NCBI GenBank assembly: GCA_030681035.1
Contig: JAUXUI010000107.1
Coordinates: 1-34,300, forward strand
Length of the DNA: 34,300 nucleotides
Direction: 5' to 3'
Source: Lysobacteraceae bacterium
GTDB taxonomy: Bacteria; Pseudomonadota; Gammaproteobacteria; Xanthomonadales; Xanthomonadaceae
Position 1 is the first letter of the stretch. Each line of letters begins with the position of its first letter. The notes beneath the pieces were generated by a model. It was not told the DNA's origin. It ran no database searches and worked only from the letters and a program-made list of their open reading frames with translations. A program made the position numbers and the translations under genes. This document shows positions 18,790 through 28,982 of this stretch, piece after piece.

Positions 18790-19508
18790 GCGTCCTTCTT
18801 GCGCCAGTGGTGCCACAGCACCAGAAAAAACAAAGCTGCCGCGAGGGCAAACCATTGCACCGCATAACCGCGGTGTCGTTCGGGCGGCAGCGTATTGGGC
18901 AACACGTCGAGATCGCGTGCATAACCAAACGGCGACGCAGGGTCCAGGCGCAACACGCGCGCGGCATATCGCACATCACCATGCGCGCTGAGCTCTTCGG
19001 GATCGAGGCGGGTAAGCAACATCGGCGCCTGCCCCACCTGCGCTATTTCACCGACACGCAAACCCACGCTGGGCGGCGGCGCCAACAAGCCGGAGAGGGT
19101 TATCGGCCCTTCCGGCAATTGCACGTTCGGCAACACCCGCCCGGCCGGCCACGGCAACCAGCCCAGATCGACCAGCAAGCGTGTACTTTGCCCGGGCAGC
19201 AGCAGCGGTGCGTACAGGCGCACGCCGGAGCGGCCCTGATAGTGCTGGTTGTCGAGGAAGATCAGTGGCGGCGCAAAATGGCCACTCACCGCAGCCCATG
19301 CGAAATTACCCGATGTACGATCCAGCGCCTGTTCCACTGAAACGGGGCGGCGCTGCGCCAACACGTGCGCCACTGCATCAAGCATTTGCTGCTTTTGTTC
19401 GGCGCGATCCAACTGCCAGAAACCCAGCAGCGCCAAACCCAGCACAACGAGCAGCAGCAGTGCGCCTGCCATGATGCGAAACCGAGGGCGAAGGCTGCGG
19501 GAACTCAC
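18786..19508 (-). CDS. SURF1 family cytochrome oxidase assembly protein
   Basis: SURF1 proteins assist heme A insertion into subunit I. The pattern is a first membrane helix ending in LGFWQLDRAEQK, a periplasmic domain with GHFAPPLIFLDNQHYQGRSGVRLYAPL and LVDLGWLP, and a C-terminal helix preceded by HRGYAVQWFALA. This is the standard SURF1 layout. The start is uncertain. A GTG at 19508 gives a short basic leader of about 11 residues, as in relatives. An ATG at 19568 adds 20 residues and would leave only 14 bp to the divergent DUF2909 gene. An ATG at 19472 is also possible. Confidence 0.9.
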   Translation of the reverse strand: MSSRSLRPRFRIMAGALLLLVVLGLALLGFWQLDRAEQKQQMLDAVAHVLAQRRPVSVEQALDRTSGNFAWAAVSGHFAPPLIFLDNQHYQGRSGVRLYAPLLLPGQSTRLLVDLGWLPWPAGRVLPNVQLPEGPITLSGLLAPPPSVGLRVGEIAQVGQAPMLLTRLDPEELSAHGDVRYAARVLRLDPASPFGYARDLDVLPNTLPPERHRGYAVQWFALAAALFFLVLWHHWRKKDA

Positions 19509-19582
19509 CTTGCCCGACCGCAATTCATGTTGTGCCCACGTGATCGGCGGATAATGGGGCTCCACCATCGAACTGCACGACC

Positions 19583-19792
19583 ATGGCGCAAAAACTGCTC
19601 ATCATTGCCTTCATGCTGGTGATTGTTTACAACCTCGGCGCTGGCCTGTACTACATGATGCTCGACAAGGGCCAAAGCAACCGCACCGTGAAGGCCTTGA
19701 CGCGACGCATTGTCTTGTCCGTCGCGTTGATCGCACTGATCGCCATCGGCATTGTCACCGGTTACATCCAGCCGCATGGCATCACGCACTGA
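19583..19792 (+). CDS. DUF2909 (twin transmembrane) protein
   Basis: This 69-residue protein has two membrane helices (about 4-26 and 41-62) joined by a basic loop with KGQSNRTVKALTRRIVLS. This is the pattern of the DUF2909 family, which is linked to cytochrome c oxidase loci in Pseudomonas and relatives. It is the only plus-strand gene within the cox region and separates coxIII from SURF1, an arrangement also seen in other gammaproteobacteria. Its role is unknown; the conserved place suggests a part in oxidase assembly or stability. Confidence 0.85.
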   Translation: MAQKLLIIAFMLVIVYNLGAGLYYMMLDKGQSNRTVKALTRRIVLSVALIALIAIGIVTGYIQPHGITH

Positions 19793-19889
19793 CCAACGGG
19801 GACCTCGTGAAACCTGCTGCGCGACGGGTTCAAGAGGTTCTCCAACGTTACTGCGAGCGTTGACTCGAATGCGTCGCAACAGCGCTGGC

Positions 19890-20762
19890 TCAAAGCACGT
19901 AAACGAATACGAACAGACCCAACCAGACCACATCGACAAAGTGCCAATACCACGCGACGGCCTCAAAGCCAAAGTGGTTGTCGCGGTCGAAGTGGCCCTT
20001 GGCACAACGCAGCCAGATCACCGTCAGCATGATCGCACCCAAGGTGACATGCAGGCCGTGAAAGCCGGTGAGCATGAAAAACGTCGAGCCATAGATGCCA
20101 CTGCCCAGAGTGAGATTCAACTCGTGGTAGGCGTGGACATACTCGGTGACTTGATAAAACAGGAAGGTCGCGCCCAGCAACACCGTGGCGCCCAGCCAGA
20201 ACAGCAATGCCTTGCGCTGCCCGGCGCGCAGGGCGTGGTGGGCGATGGTGATGGTCACGCCAGATAAAAGCAGCAGCATGGTGTTGAGCAGCGGCAAGCC
20301 CCACGCCGGAATCGTTTCAAAAGTACCGCCGATGTTGCCCGGGCCATTGGTTGGCCACGAAGGCTCAAAATTGCTCCACAGCAGGGCATTGGTCATTACT
20401 CCGTCGCCTTCGCCACCCAGCCACGGCACCACCAGCGCGCGCGCGTAAAACAGTGCGCCGAAAAAGGCAGCAAAAAACATGATCTCGGAGAAAATGAACC
20501 ACATCATGCCCATGCGGAATGAGGCGTCCACTTGCTTGCTGTAGAAACCGCCAACAGACTCACGGATCACGGTGCCAAACCAGCCAAACAGCATCAATAC
20601 CAGGATGCTGATGCCAACAAAAAACACTGGCTCACCCCAGGAGACTTCGTTCAGCCAATTGGCCGCACCAAGCATCGTGGTGAACAGGCCAATGGTGCCG
20701 ACCGCAGGCCATTTGCTGCCGTGGGGGACGTAATACGCGTTGGCGTCGTGGGTGTGGGCCAT
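19890..20762 (-). CDS. coxC: Cytochrome c oxidase subunit III
   Basis: Subunit III is a membrane subunit without redox centres that stabilises proton uptake in aa3 oxidases. The 290-residue product has seven hydrophobic helices and typical motifs: MGMMWFIFSEIMFFAAFFGALFYAR (with the conserved Glu), WGLPLLNTMLLLLSGVTITIAHHAL, YQVTEYVHAYHELNLTLGSGIYGSTFFMLTGFHGLHV, and AVAWYWHFVDVVWLGLFVFVYVL at the C-terminus. The Met at 20762 is used (MAHTHDANAYYVPH). It lies 26 bp after ctaG. Confidence 0.96.
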   Translation of the reverse strand: MAHTHDANAYYVPHGSKWPAVGTIGLFTTMLGAANWLNEVSWGEPVFFVGISILVLMLFGWFGTVIRESVGGFYSKQVDASFRMGMMWFIFSEIMFFAAFFGALFYARALVVPWLGGEGDGVMTNALLWSNFEPSWPTNGPGNIGGTFETIPAWGLPLLNTMLLLLSGVTITIAHHALRAGQRKALLFWLGATVLLGATFLFYQVTEYVHAYHELNLTLGSGIYGSTFFMLTGFHGLHVTLGAIMLTVIWLRCAKGHFDRDNHFGFEAVAWYWHFVDVVWLGLFVFVYVL

Positions 20763-20788
20763 GTCAGTTCCTGCGCTGAGCAATGCAA

Positions 20789-21364
20789 TCAAGGTGCGGC
20801 GTGAGTACCACCGGCCAACTCGGTATCGAGCTGTGCAGTGGCGATTTCGTTGTTGAAAAAGGTGTAAGACAAAGTAAGCGTTGTGACATCTTTGGGTAGC
20901 GCCGGATCAACAATGAAACGCACCGGCATCGCCCGCTCCTCACCCGGCGCCAGCAATTGCTGGGTGAAACAAAAGCATTCGGTTTTGCTGAAAAATGCAG
21001 AAGCCGACGACGGCGCAATCGACGGCACGGCCTGGCCGATGATCGCCGTTTGCGACAGATTCATGGCGTGGAAAGTTGCCTCGGCCAACTCGCCAGGACG
21101 CACCTTCATTTCGAATGTATCCGCCGAAAACCGCCACGGTAACCGCGAGTTGACGCTGGTATCGAACTGCACGGTCACCAGTCGCGTGGGATCTGGCGTG
21201 AAGCCGGCAAGCCGCTGCTCACCAGCAGGCCCCTGCTCCAGGCGAATGCCAAACACCTTCTCGCAGGCGATGCGATAGATTGGCACCAACGAGAAAGCGA
21301 ACACAAACGAACCCACCGCGACCAGCGCAATGGTTTTCAACGATGCTCTGTTGACTACGCTCAT
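20789..21364 (-). CDS. ctaG: Cytochrome c oxidase assembly protein CtaG/Cox11
   Basis: CtaG (Cox11) delivers copper to the CuB site of subunit I. The 191-residue product has one N-terminal membrane helix (about 10-28), a conserved Cys after it (Cys34 in RIACEKVFG), and an immunoglobulin-like periplasmic domain. That domain holds the copper-binding CFCF motif (Cys130 and Cys132, in [10 protein letters not shown]). The closing stretch [12 protein letters not shown] is also typical. The start overlaps the stop of the small upstream membrane protein (ATGA), so the two are translationally coupled. Confidence 0.95.
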   Translation of the reverse strand: MSVVNRASLKTIALVAVGSFVFAFSLVPIYRIACEKVFGIRLEQGPAGEQRLAGFTPDPTRLVTVQFDTSVNSRLPWRFSADTFEMKVRPGELAEATFHAMNLSQTAIIGQAVPSIAPSSASAFFSKTECFCFTQQLLAPGEERAMPVRFIVDPALPKDVTTLTLSYTFFNNEIATAQLDTELAGGTHAAP

Positions 21365-21504
21365 TGCCCGAACACCCCGCTGGCGAGAAACCCCAGATAT
21401 ACCGCCAACGCAACCGCCCCGAGCACCCACGCCGTGCGCCGCGCCTGCAACTGCGCGCGGCGCCGCTGCTCGACGAAATCGGGTTGGTTGTGGTTTGGCG
21501 ACAT
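21361..21504 (-). CDS. 47-residue single-helix protein in the cytochrome oxidase operon
   Basis: This short gene lies between ctaD and ctaG. The product starts [10 protein letters not shown], continues with a basic helix ([16 protein letters not shown]), and ends in one membrane segment (about 27-43, [20 protein letters not shown]). The ATG lies 14 bp after the ctaD stop and its TGA overlaps the ctaG start as ATGA, so the spacing strongly supports translation. Small membrane proteins occupy this place in many proteobacterial cox operons and are annotated as oxidase small assembly or subunit IV-like proteins. The exact role is not established. Confidence 0.8.
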   Translation of the reverse strand: MSPNHNQPDFVEQRRRAQLQARRTAWVLGAVALAVYLGFLASGVFGQ

Positions 21505-21518
21505 CAGGCGGCTCGCAC

Positions 21519-23147
21519 TCAATGACTCAGATCATCATGCGCCAAGTCGCCCGGACGCAGCACCGGCGGCGTAGCAAAGGTGTGGTGCGGTGCCGGCGAC
21601 GGCAACGTCCACTCCAGGCCACGTGCGCCTTCCCACGAGCGGGCTTCAGCCTTGGCGCCATAGTGCTTGGAATGCCACAGAATGCCCGCCATCATGATCG
21701 GCGTCAGCAGCATGCCGAAGGCGCCAATCGAGCTGACCATGTTCCAGTCGGCAAACGCTACGTTGTAGTCCGGTATGCGGCGCGGCATGCCGGCCAAGCC
21801 CAGGAAGTGCTGTGGGAAGAACAACAGGTTGACGAACACCACGCTCCACCAGAAATGGAACTTGCCCAGGGTCTCGTTGTACATGCGCCCGGTCCATTTC
21901 GGCCACCAGTAATACACCGCCGCGATGATCGCGAACAGTGCGCCGGTAACCAGCACGTAATGGAAATGCGCGACCACAAAGTAGGTGTCCTGGTACTGGA
22001 AGTCGGCCGGCACGATCGCCAGCATCAAACCGGAAAACCCACCAATAGTGAACAGGATCACGAACGCGAGCGCCCACAGCATCGGCGTTTCGAAAGTCAT
22101 CGAACTGGCCCACATGGTGCTGACCCAATTGAACACTTTGACGCCTGTTGGCACCGCAATCAGCATGGTTGCGTACATGAAGAACAATTCGCCGCCCAAT
22201 GGCAGGCCCACGGTGAACATGTGGTGCGCCCAGACGATGAAGCTGAGGAAGGCGATCGAGGCGGTGGCGTAAACCATTGCCTGATAGCCGAACAGCGGCT
22301 TGCGCGCAAACGTCGGGATGATCTCGCTGACGATGCCGAACGCCGGCAGAATCATGATGTACACCTCGGGATGCCCGAAAAACCAGAAGATATGCTGGAA
22401 CATCACTGGGTCGCCGCCACCGGCGGCATTGAAGAAGCTGGTGGCGAAATACTTGTCGGTCAGCAGCATGGTTACTGCACCGGCCAGCACCGGCATCACC
22501 GCAATCAGCAAGAAGGCAGTGATCAGCCAAGTCCACACGAACAGCGGCATTTTCAGCAGGTCGATGCCCGGCGCGCGCATGTTGAGGATGGTGGCGATGA
22601 TGTTGATCGCGCCCATGATCGAGCTGATGCCCATCAGATGGATCGCGAAGATGGCGAACGACATGTTGGCGCCGCCCTGAATCGACAGCGGCGGATACAG
22701 CGTCCAGCCACCAGCCGGTGCGCCGCCGGGCAGAAACAGCGTCAGCAACAGCAGGCTGAATGCAAACGGCATGATCCAGAACGACCAATTGTTCATGCGC
22801 GGCAGTGCCATATCAGGCGCACCGATCATCATCGGGATCAGCCAGTTGGCAAGCCCGACGAATGCCGGCATAACCCCACCGAAGATCATCACCAGTGCAT
22901 GCACCGTGGTCATCTGGTTGAAGAACTCCGGATGCACCAATTGCAGGCCAGGTTGTGCCAGCTCGGCGCGGATCACGCCGGACATGGCACCACCAATGCA
23001 GAACATCACAAACGAGAACACCAGGTACAGGGTGCCGATGTCCTTGTGATTGGTGGTGAATACCCAGCGATCAAGAAAACCCTGTGGCTTGTGATCGGCG
23101 TGATCAGCCGCGTGCTCGGGGCTGGCATCAAAGGCAGTTGTGGACAT
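21519..23147 (-). CDS. ctaD: Cytochrome c oxidase subunit I
   Basis: This is the catalytic subunit of an aa3-type heme-copper oxidase (542 residues, about 12 helices). Metal ligands are visible: His83 (low-spin heme a), His259 with the Glu261 of GHPEVY (CuB side and proton-loading Glu of A1-type oxidases), His308-His309 (CuB), and His394 and His396 in [27 protein letters not shown] and the K-channel-side residues also fit A-type enzymes. It lies 31 bp after coxB. A long antisense open frame over the same stretch is only a GC-rich shadow. Confidence 0.97.
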   Translation of the reverse strand: MSTTAFDASPEHAADHADHKPQGFLDRWVFTTNHKDIGTLYLVFSFVMFCIGGAMSGVIRAELAQPGLQLVHPEFFNQMTTVHALVMIFGGVMPAFVGLANWLIPMMIGAPDMALPRMNNWSFWIMPFAFSLLLLTLFLPGGAPAGGWTLYPPLSIQGGANMSFAIFAIHLMGISSIMGAINIIATILNMRAPGIDLLKMPLFVWTWLITAFLLIAVMPVLAGAVTMLLTDKYFATSFFNAAGGGDPVMFQHIFWFFGHPEVYIMILPAFGIVSEIIPTFARKPLFGYQAMVYATASIAFLSFIVWAHHMFTVGLPLGGELFFMYATMLIAVPTGVKVFNWVSTMWASSMTFETPMLWALAFVILFTIGGFSGLMLAIVPADFQYQDTYFVVAHFHYVLVTGALFAIIAAVYYWWPKWTGRMYNETLGKFHFWWSVVFVNLLFFPQHFLGLAGMPRRIPDYNVAFADWNMVSSIGAFGMLLTPIMMAGILWHSKHYGAKAEARSWEGARGLEWTLPSPAPHHTFATPPVLRPGDLAHDDLSH

Positions 23148-23178
23148 GTGTGTTACCTCGATCGAATTCGGTCAGCCG

Positions 23179-24030
23179 TCAACGGGCGGCGGCCAGGGCA
23201 GCGGTGCGTGCGGCAGTGTCGGTGTCGATTTTCTGTGCCAGCAGCCAGGTGTCGAACTCGGCCTTGGGCACTGCCTTGACCACGATCGGCATGAAGCCGT
23301 GGTCCTTGCCGCACAATTCGGCGCACTGGCCACGAAACAGGCCCGGCTCATCGATGCGAGTCCATGCCTCGTTGACGATTCCCGGGATCGCATCCTGCTT
23401 GATGCTGAAGGCTGGCACCCACCATGAGTGGATAACGTCATCGGCGGTCAGCACGAAGCGAATCTTGGTGTTGGTTGGCAGCACCAGCGGGTTGTCGACA
23501 TCGAGCAGGTAGTTGGGATTGGCTTCCAGTGTAGGCGTTTCGCCCGAACCCAGTTGCCGGATACGGTCGCTGTCGCGATCCAGACGGCTGCTGAACGCCA
23601 CGTTTTCGCCGAGATACTCGTAACGCCACATCCACTGATAGCCAGTGATCTTGACGGTCATCTCGGCTTCGCTGGTGTCGTACATCTTGAACAGCGTGCT
23701 TGTCGCCGGAACCGCCATCGCAATCAGGATCACGACCGGGATGACGGTCCAGATGATTTCCGCCGTGGTGTTATGGGTCCATGTCGCCGCCACAGCCCCC
23801 TTGGACTTGCGAAAGCGAAACATCGCCACGCCCATGGCGCCAAACACCAGCACACCAATCACCACGCAAATCCACAAGATCAGGTTGTGCAGGTGATACA
23901 CCTCGTTGGACACCTCAGTGACACCCGGCGCCATGTTGAGCTGCATCGGTACAGGATTGGCCATGGCCACACCGACGAGAAGCAACAGGCCAAGGCCAAT
24001 GCCAATGCGGCGAAAATGAACAGACTTCAT
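23179..24030 (-). CDS. coxB: Cytochrome c oxidase subunit II
   Basis: Subunit II takes electrons from cytochrome c through the dinuclear CuA centre. The 283-residue product has a signal peptide (about 1-24), two membrane helices (about 48-72 and 90-112) and a cupredoxin domain. The CuA ligands are complete: His201, Cys236, Cys240, His244 and Met247 in GQCAELCGKDHGFM, with the aromatic patch YQWMWRYEY for electron entry. The C-terminus ends about 30 residues after CuA, so no fused cytochrome c domain (not caa3). The Met at 24030 heads a normal signal sequence. It is the first gene of the minus-strand cox operon. Confidence 0.97.
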   Translation of the reverse strand: MKSVHFRRIGIGLGLLLLVGVAMANPVPMQLNMAPGVTEVSNEVYHLHNLILWICVVIGVLVFGAMGVAMFRFRKSKGAVAATWTHNTTAEIIWTVIPVVILIAMAVPATSTLFKMYDTSEAEMTVKITGYQWMWRYEYLGENVAFSSRLDRDSDRIRQLGSGETPTLEANPNYLLDVDNPLVLPTNTKIRFVLTADDVIHSWWVPAFSIKQDAIPGIVNEAWTRIDEPGLFRGQCAELCGKDHGFMPIVVKAVPKAEFDTWLLAQKIDTDTAARTAALAAAR

Positions 24031-24580
24031 CGGGTGTTCCCCAGCAATGTAACGTTTAGTGATTGTCGAAATGCCAGGCCCGCAAGCCCGAACCGCAGTG
24101 GGTGAAGCGCCCGTTTTCCGGCGCACACGAACCGCTGCGCGCAGCGAACATCGTTCCCTGTATTGATCCTGTAATCCTGCGCGTGGTCGGCAAAACCACG
24201 GCGCACTCGTCACCATGGCCCCCTGCCGGTCAAAGCCATGTCAACGCCTTGCAGCGCGTGGTAGCTGGCCGTTTTATCGGCGCAAAAGCACCCCGCAACC
24301 CAACGGATGACCTCGGGGAACCCCAAGATGTTACCCCTACGAGCCAATTGCGGGCAAGCACGGGACAAGCGTTAACACCCACAGCCATGCAAGGGCAGCG
24401 TTTTTTGGCCAAGATGCATCCGTGTGTACATGAATGCCCGCAAACGCGATAAAATGCGCGATTGCGCTTGCTGTGGTAACAATATCCGTGCTTGGCCGGG
24501 CCATCCGGACCCTTGAGCGCGGGAAAATCCCAGCATCGTCTCGATCATCAACCTCAAAGTCAGAGCACTGGTTGCCACAC
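24031..24580. other. Intergenic region upstream of the cox operon and the PAP2-like gene
   Basis: This 550-bp divergent region must contain the cox operon promoter (minus strand) and that of the PAP2-like gene (plus strand). I see no convincing protein, tRNA or REP unit. Scattered AT-richer patches such as GATAAAAT (24449-24456) could be promoter parts, but no well-spaced -35/-10 pair stands out. Confidence 0.4.
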
Positions 24581-25294
24581 ATGCTATCGCCCAAAACACT
24601 ACCGCCCGAGCTGTTGGTGCCTGACAAGCTATCGCCCAGCACGCCATCGACTGCGTGGAAGGCTTACCTGTCGGTTACCGGCAACCGCTACGAAATCATC
24701 GGCTCGCTCGCCCTGCTGATTCTGGTGATGGCCACCTTCGCCCATTTTCTGGGATTTGTCGAAGCGCGGCCAGGCGCAACGCTGGCTGACCCCTTGCTCA
24801 ACCACCTTCCCACCATCGACCTCACCTGGGTCATCTTCCCGCTGATCTATGGCTCGGTTATCGCGGCAATCGTGTTGCTCTCGGCACAGCCCAAGCGACT
24901 GGTGTTTGCACTGCAACTGTATGCGCTGGTGGTTGCCTCGCGAATGCTTGCCATGTATCTGCTGCCGCTTGATCCGCCAACGCGCATGATTTTGCTGCGC
25001 GATCCCATCGTCGAGCTGTTTGCCACGGGTGATGCCCCTACTCGCGATCTGTTTTTCTCCGGCCACACCGCTACCATGTTCATGCTGTATCTGACGGCGG
25101 CAAACCCGATTGCACGCAAGGTGTTCTTGTTGCTCTCCTTTGTGATCGCCGCCGCCCTGTTGTTACAGCATGTTCACTACACCGTGGATGTACTCGCCGC
25201 ATTCGTTTTCGTTTATGCCGGTGATGATTTGCTGCGCCGGATGAAAGGCAAGCTCGCCGCCATCAATGGCAACGGCCACGGCGTACATCACTGA
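24581..25294 (+). CDS. PAP2 / sphingomyelin-synthase-like membrane protein
   Basis: The 237-residue product has about six hydrophobic helices. The two motifs of the PAP2_C (sphingomyelin synthase-like) group are present: RDLFFSGHTATMFMLYLTA with the first catalytic His, and LLLQHVHYTVDVLAAFVFVY with HxxxTVDVL carrying the second His and Asp. Such enzymes cleave or transfer lipid phosphate groups. The substrate here is unknown. The start is uncertain: ATG at 24581 gives a short cytoplasmic leader, while the frame is open back to 24434, which would add 49 residues without homology. The C-terminus has a His/Gly/Asn-rich tail (NGNGHGVHH). Confidence 0.75.
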   Translation: MLSPKTLPPELLVPDKLSPSTPSTAWKAYLSVTGNRYEIIGSLALLILVMATFAHFLGFVEARPGATLADPLLNHLPTIDLTWVIFPLIYGSVIAAIVLLSAQPKRLVFALQLYALVVASRMLAMYLLPLDPPTRMILLRDPIVELFATGDAPTRDLFFSGHTATMFMLYLTAANPIARKVFLLLSFVIAAALLLQHVHYTVDVLAAFVFVYAGDDLLRRMKGKLAAINGNGHGVHH

Positions 25295-25394
25295 TCCTCG
25301 CGTACGCTGAGCGCAGCAGGTCGTTGCCGGTAGGCTGGTGGTGAGCGCAGCGATCCCCAGCGCCGTTGCACCACCGGCGAACATGCTGGGGTTC

Positions 25395-25675
25395 GGTTGC
25401 TACGCAACAGCACTCGCTGCGCGAGCTACGCCCTCGACCACTTCGCGGTTACGCGGGGCTTCGCCCCGACGCTTCGCTCGGTCGCCCACAGGGTGGGCTC
25501 CTACACGGGTGCCTCGTGGCGCTTTTGTAGGAGCAACTGTGTTGCACGCCGGTGCGAGCCAGTGCTTCTGTGGGAGCCGGCCTGCCGGCGAACGAACTGG
25601 CGAAAGAGCTTCGCGCGCAGGCGCGCTCCCACGAAAGCGGTGAACGCTCCCTGTAGGAGCTCACCCTGTGAGCGG
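25395..25675. repeat. REP cluster / BIME; first arm of the 135-bp dispersed inverted repeat
   Basis: GTCGCCCACAGGGTGGGCTC starts at 25491. TGTAGGAGC follows at 25526, then the pair TGTGGGAGCCGG (25570) to GCGCGCTCCCACG (25633), and CTGTAGGAGCTCACCCTGTG at 25651. A GCTTCGCTCGGTCG-type tail lies at about 25400-25490. The stretch 25526-25660 is the inverted near-identical copy of 12844-12978. The whole gap 25295-25772 (478 bp) contains only these repeats and the unseen putA promoter. Confidence 0.85.
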
Positions 25676-25772
25676 CAGGTGGCACCACATCACTGCAAGC
25701 AAACCGCTTTCGTCAGGCTGCGCCGACGACTACACTGGCGGCCTGCGTCCAACCTGCGAAGCCCCACCCGCC

Positions 25773-28700
25773 GTGACCGCCATTCTTTCACCCGAACTGC
25801 CGTGTACCAGTGACCCGCAGCGTCAACGCATCACCCAGGCATGGCTGCGCGACGAGGACGAGCACGTCGCCGAACTGCTGCGTGAGGCCACCCTAAGCGA
25901 GCCCGTCCGTGCGGCGATTCAGGCCACTGCCGTTGGCCTGGTCAGCACAGTGCGCCAACGTGCGCAGAGCCAGGGCGCGATCGAAGCCTTCATGCGCCAG
26001 TACGACCTCAGTTCCGAGGAAGGCGTGCTGCTGATGTGCGTGGCTGAAGCGCTGCTGCGCATCCCCGATGCCGGCACCGCCGACCGCCTGATCCGCGACA
26101 AGCTGGGCGATGCCGACTGGGATTCGCACCTGGGGCAAAGCGACTCGCTGTTCGTCAATGCCTCCACCTGGGGCCTGATGCTGACCGGGCACCTGGTCAA
26201 TCTGGCCGAAGAAACCCGCGGCAATGTCACCGGCGCGCTGCGCCGGTTGGTGGGCCGCGCCGGTGAGCCGGTGATTCGCCTCGCGGTGCGCCAGGCGATG
26301 CGCATCATGGGCCACCAGTTCGTGATGGGCCGAACCATCGAAGACGCGCTCAAGCGCTCGCGCAAGGGCGAAAACGCGAGCTACCGCTATTCCTTCGACA
26401 TGCTTGGCGAGGCCGCGCTCACCGCGCGTGATGCCGCCCGTTACATGGACAGCTACCGCATGGCGATCCGCGCTATCGGCGCCAGCGGCCCGTTCGACAA
26501 CCTGTTCGCCGCACCCAGCATTTCGGTGAAGCTTTCGGCCCTGCACCCGCGCTACGAGCACGCCAAGCGCGCTCGCGTGCGTAGCGAGTTGACGCCGCGC
26601 GTACTGGAACTGGCGCAACTGGCGCGTGCGCAAGGCATCGGCTTCACCATCGATGCCGAAGAAGCCGACCGGCTGGAGTTGAGCCTGGACCTGATCGCTG
26701 CGGTCTACGCCGATGCCAGCCTGGCCGGCTGGAACGGCTATGGCCTGGCCGTGCAGGCCTACCTGCGGCGCGCCCCATTCGTGATCGACGCGATGGTGGC
26801 GTTGGCGCGCAAAGTGGGCCGGCCGATGCCGGTGCGGCTGGTAAAGGGCGCTTACTGGGACGCCGAGATCAAGCATGCTCAGGTCGAGGGGCTTGCCAGC
26901 TATCCGGTGTTCACGCGCAAGGCCAATACCGACGTGAGTTATCTGGCCTGCGCGCGGCGCATGCTCGAAGCCGGCGACCTGCTGTACCCGATGTTCGCCA
27001 GCCACAACGCCCACACCATCGCCGCCGTGCATCACATGGCCGCGCAACTGGGCCGGCGCGGCGGCGCGCATTACGAGTTCCAACGCCTGCACGGCATGGG
27101 CGCCGACCTGTACGCCGATGTCGTCGCCAGCAACAAGCTCGATACCCCGTGCCGGGTATACGCACCGGTCGGCAGCCACGAAGACCTACTGCCGTATCTG
27201 GTGCGCCGCCTGCTGGAAAACGGCTCCAACACCAGTTTCGTCAACCGCATCACCGATGAGCGCATGAGCGCCGCAGAACTGGTCGCCGACCCGGTGGCCG
27301 AAGTGGCCGCACAAACCCGCAAAGCGCATTCCAGAATCCCCGCACCGCGTGACCTGTACGGCGCGCAGAGGAAAAACTCCATGGGCGTCAATCTCGCCAA
27401 CGATCTCGATCTCAATCAACTGGCGCGCGACATCAATGCCGCCGTGCAGCCCTGGCGCGCGCAGCCGCTGGTGCCCGGCGCGCAGTCCGGCGGCGCGGTC
27501 ACCGCCGTCAGCTACCCCGGCGACCGCCGCCAGAGCGTCGGTGAATGGCAGGCTGCCGATGCCGCCACCGTCGAGCGTGCGCTGAGCAATGCGGTGGCCG
27601 CGCAACCCGAATGGGGCCGCCTGCCCGCCGCCTCGCGCGCCGCCATCCTCGAACACGCCGCCGACCTGCTGGAAGCGCGCATCGCGCCGTTCATCGCGCT
27701 GTGCGTGCGCGAAGCCGGCAAGACCATCCCCGATGCCGTGGCTGAAGTGCGCGAAGCCGTGGACTTCTGCCGCTACTACGCGCAGCAGGCGCGGCGCCAG
27801 TTCGGCCAGCCCGAAACCCTGCCCGGCCCCACCGGCGAAACCAATCAACTGTTCCTCGCCGGGCGCGGTGTATTCGTCTGCATCAGCCCGTGGAATTTCC
27901 CGTTGGCGATCTTCATGGGCCAGGTCGCTGCCGCCCTCGCCGCCGGCAACAGCGTGCTGGCCAAGCCGGCCGAGCAGACCACCCTGATCGGCTACGCCGC
28001 AGTGAAGCTGCTGCACGAAGCCGGAATCCCCGAAGCGGTGCTGCAATTCCTGCCCGGCGACGGTGCCAGCGTCGGCGCCGCGCTCACCCGCGACCCGCGC
28101 GTGGCCGGCGTTGCCTTCACCGGCTCCACCGAAACCGCGCGCCTGATCAACCGCAGTCTGGCCGCGCGCGACGCCGCCATCGCCGTGCTCATTGCCGAGA
28201 CCGGCGGCCAGAACGCACTGATCGCCGACTCCTCGGCGCTGCCCGAACAACTAGTCAAGGACACTCTCAGCGCCGCCTTCGGCTCCGCCGGGCAACGCTG
28301 CTCCGCCGCGCGCGTGCTGTTCGTGCAGGCCGACATCGCCGAGCGCGTGATTGAACTGCTGGCTGGCGCGATGGACGAATTGCGCGTCGGCGACCCCGGC
28401 CTGCTGTCCACCGATGTCGGCCCGGTGATCGACGCCGACGCACTGGCCACCTTGCAGGCGCATGCCGAGCGCATGGATCGCGAAGCCAAGCCGATCAAAC
28501 AAGTGAAGCTCGACGACAGCACCGCGCACGGCAGCTACTTCGCCCCGCGTGCGTACGAACTGCAATCGCTGGATCAACTCCAGCGCGAAGTATTCGGCCC
28601 GGTACTGCACGTGATCCGCTACGCCGCCGACGACCTCGACAAGGTGATCGACGCCATCAACGCCACCGGCTACGGACTCACGCTGGGCATCCACAGCCGC

Positions 28701-28937
28701 ATCGACACCACCGTCCAGCGCATCGCCAGCCGCGCTCATGTCGGCAACTGCTACGTCAACCGCAACCAGATCGGCGCCGTGGTCGGCGTGCAACCGTTCG
28801 GCGGCGAAGGCCTCTCCGGCACCGGCCCCAAAGCCGGCGGCCCCCACTACCTGTTGCGCTTCGCCACCGAGCGCACCCTCACCATCAACACCACGGCGGC
28901 GGGTGGGAATGCATCGTTGTTGACGTTGGCGGAGTAG
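25773..28937 (+). CDS. putA: Bifunctional proline dehydrogenase / L-glutamate gamma-semialdehyde dehydrogenase PutA
   Basis: PutA oxidises proline to glutamate in two steps: an FAD proline dehydrogenase, then an NAD aldehyde dehydrogenase. The 1054-residue product has the PRODH domain at about 150-470 ([46 protein letters not shown]). The P5CDH domain spans about 540-1040 ([23 protein letters not shown], the general-base [10 protein letters not shown], and catalytic Cys in [11 protein letters not shown]). It lacks the N-terminal ribbon-helix-helix of E. coli PutA, so it should not regulate its own gene. The C-terminal extension of longer PutAs is also absent. The GTG start at 25773 fits the family; the frame is open further upstream into REP sequence. 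Confidence 0.96.
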   Translation: MTAILSPELPCTSDPQRQRITQAWLRDEDEHVAELLREATLSEPVRAAIQATAVGLVSTVRQRAQSQGAIEAFMRQYDLSSEEGVLLMCVAEALLRIPDAGTADRLIRDKLGDADWDSHLGQSDSLFVNASTWGLMLTGHLVNLAEETRGNVTGALRRLVGRAGEPVIRLAVRQAMRIMGHQFVMGRTIEDALKRSRKGENASYRYSFDMLGEAALTARDAARYMDSYRMAIRAIGASGPFDNLFAAPSISVKLSALHPRYEHAKRARVRSELTPRVLELAQLARAQGIGFTIDAEEADRLELSLDLIAAVYADASLAGWNGYGLAVQAYLRRAPFVIDAMVALARKVGRPMPVRLVKGAYWDAEIKHAQVEGLASYPVFTRKANTDVSYLACARRMLEAGDLLYPMFASHNAHTIAAVHHMAAQLGRRGGAHYEFQRLHGMGADLYADVVASNKLDTPCRVYAPVGSHEDLLPYLVRRLLENGSNTSFVNRITDERMSAAELVADPVAEVAAQTRKAHSRIPAPRDLYGAQRKNSMGVNLANDLDLNQLARDINAAVQPWRAQPLVPGAQSGGAVTAVSYPGDRRQSVGEWQAADAATVERALSNAVAAQPEWGRLPAASRAAILEHAADLLEARIAPFIALCVREAGKTIPDAVAEVREAVDFCRYYAQQARRQFGQPETLPGPTGETNQLFLAGRGVFVCISPWNFPLAIFMGQVAAALAAGNSVLAKPAEQTTLIGYAAVKLLHEAGIPEAVLQFLPGDGASVGAALTRDPRVAGVAFTGSTETARLINRSLAARDAAIAVLIAETGGQNALIADSSALPEQLVKDTLSAAFGSAGQRCSAARVLFVQADIAERVIELLAGAMDELRVGDPGLLSTDVGPVIDADALATLQAHAERMDREAKPIKQVKLDDSTAHGSYFAPRAYELQSLDQLQREVFGPVLHVIRYAADDLDKVIDAINATGYGLTLGIHSRIDTTVQRIASRAHVGNCYVNRNQIGAVVGVQPFGGEGLSGTGPKAGGPHYLLRFATERTLTINTTAAGGNASLLTLAE

Positions 28938-28956
28938 TCTCGGATCCGTCGCTTAT

Positions 28957-28982
28957 TAACGCAGCCCGCTAAGGCGGCGTTA
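28957..28982. terminator. Hairpin between convergent putA and the TOPRIM-like gene
   Basis: TAACGC (28957-28962) pairs with GCGTTA (28977-28982), and inside it CCGC (28966-28969) pairs with GCGG (28974-28977). The hairpin lies in the 31-bp gap and overlaps the minus-strand stop codon. It is followed by TTCG rather than a T-run, so it may be a weak bidirectional terminator. Confidence 0.4.

Noticed and set aside
21330..23279. Open frame of 649 codons antisense to ctaD and ctaG
   Set aside because: It is a shadow of strongly conserved genes in high-GC DNA; its translation is His/Gln/Arg-rich without domain features.
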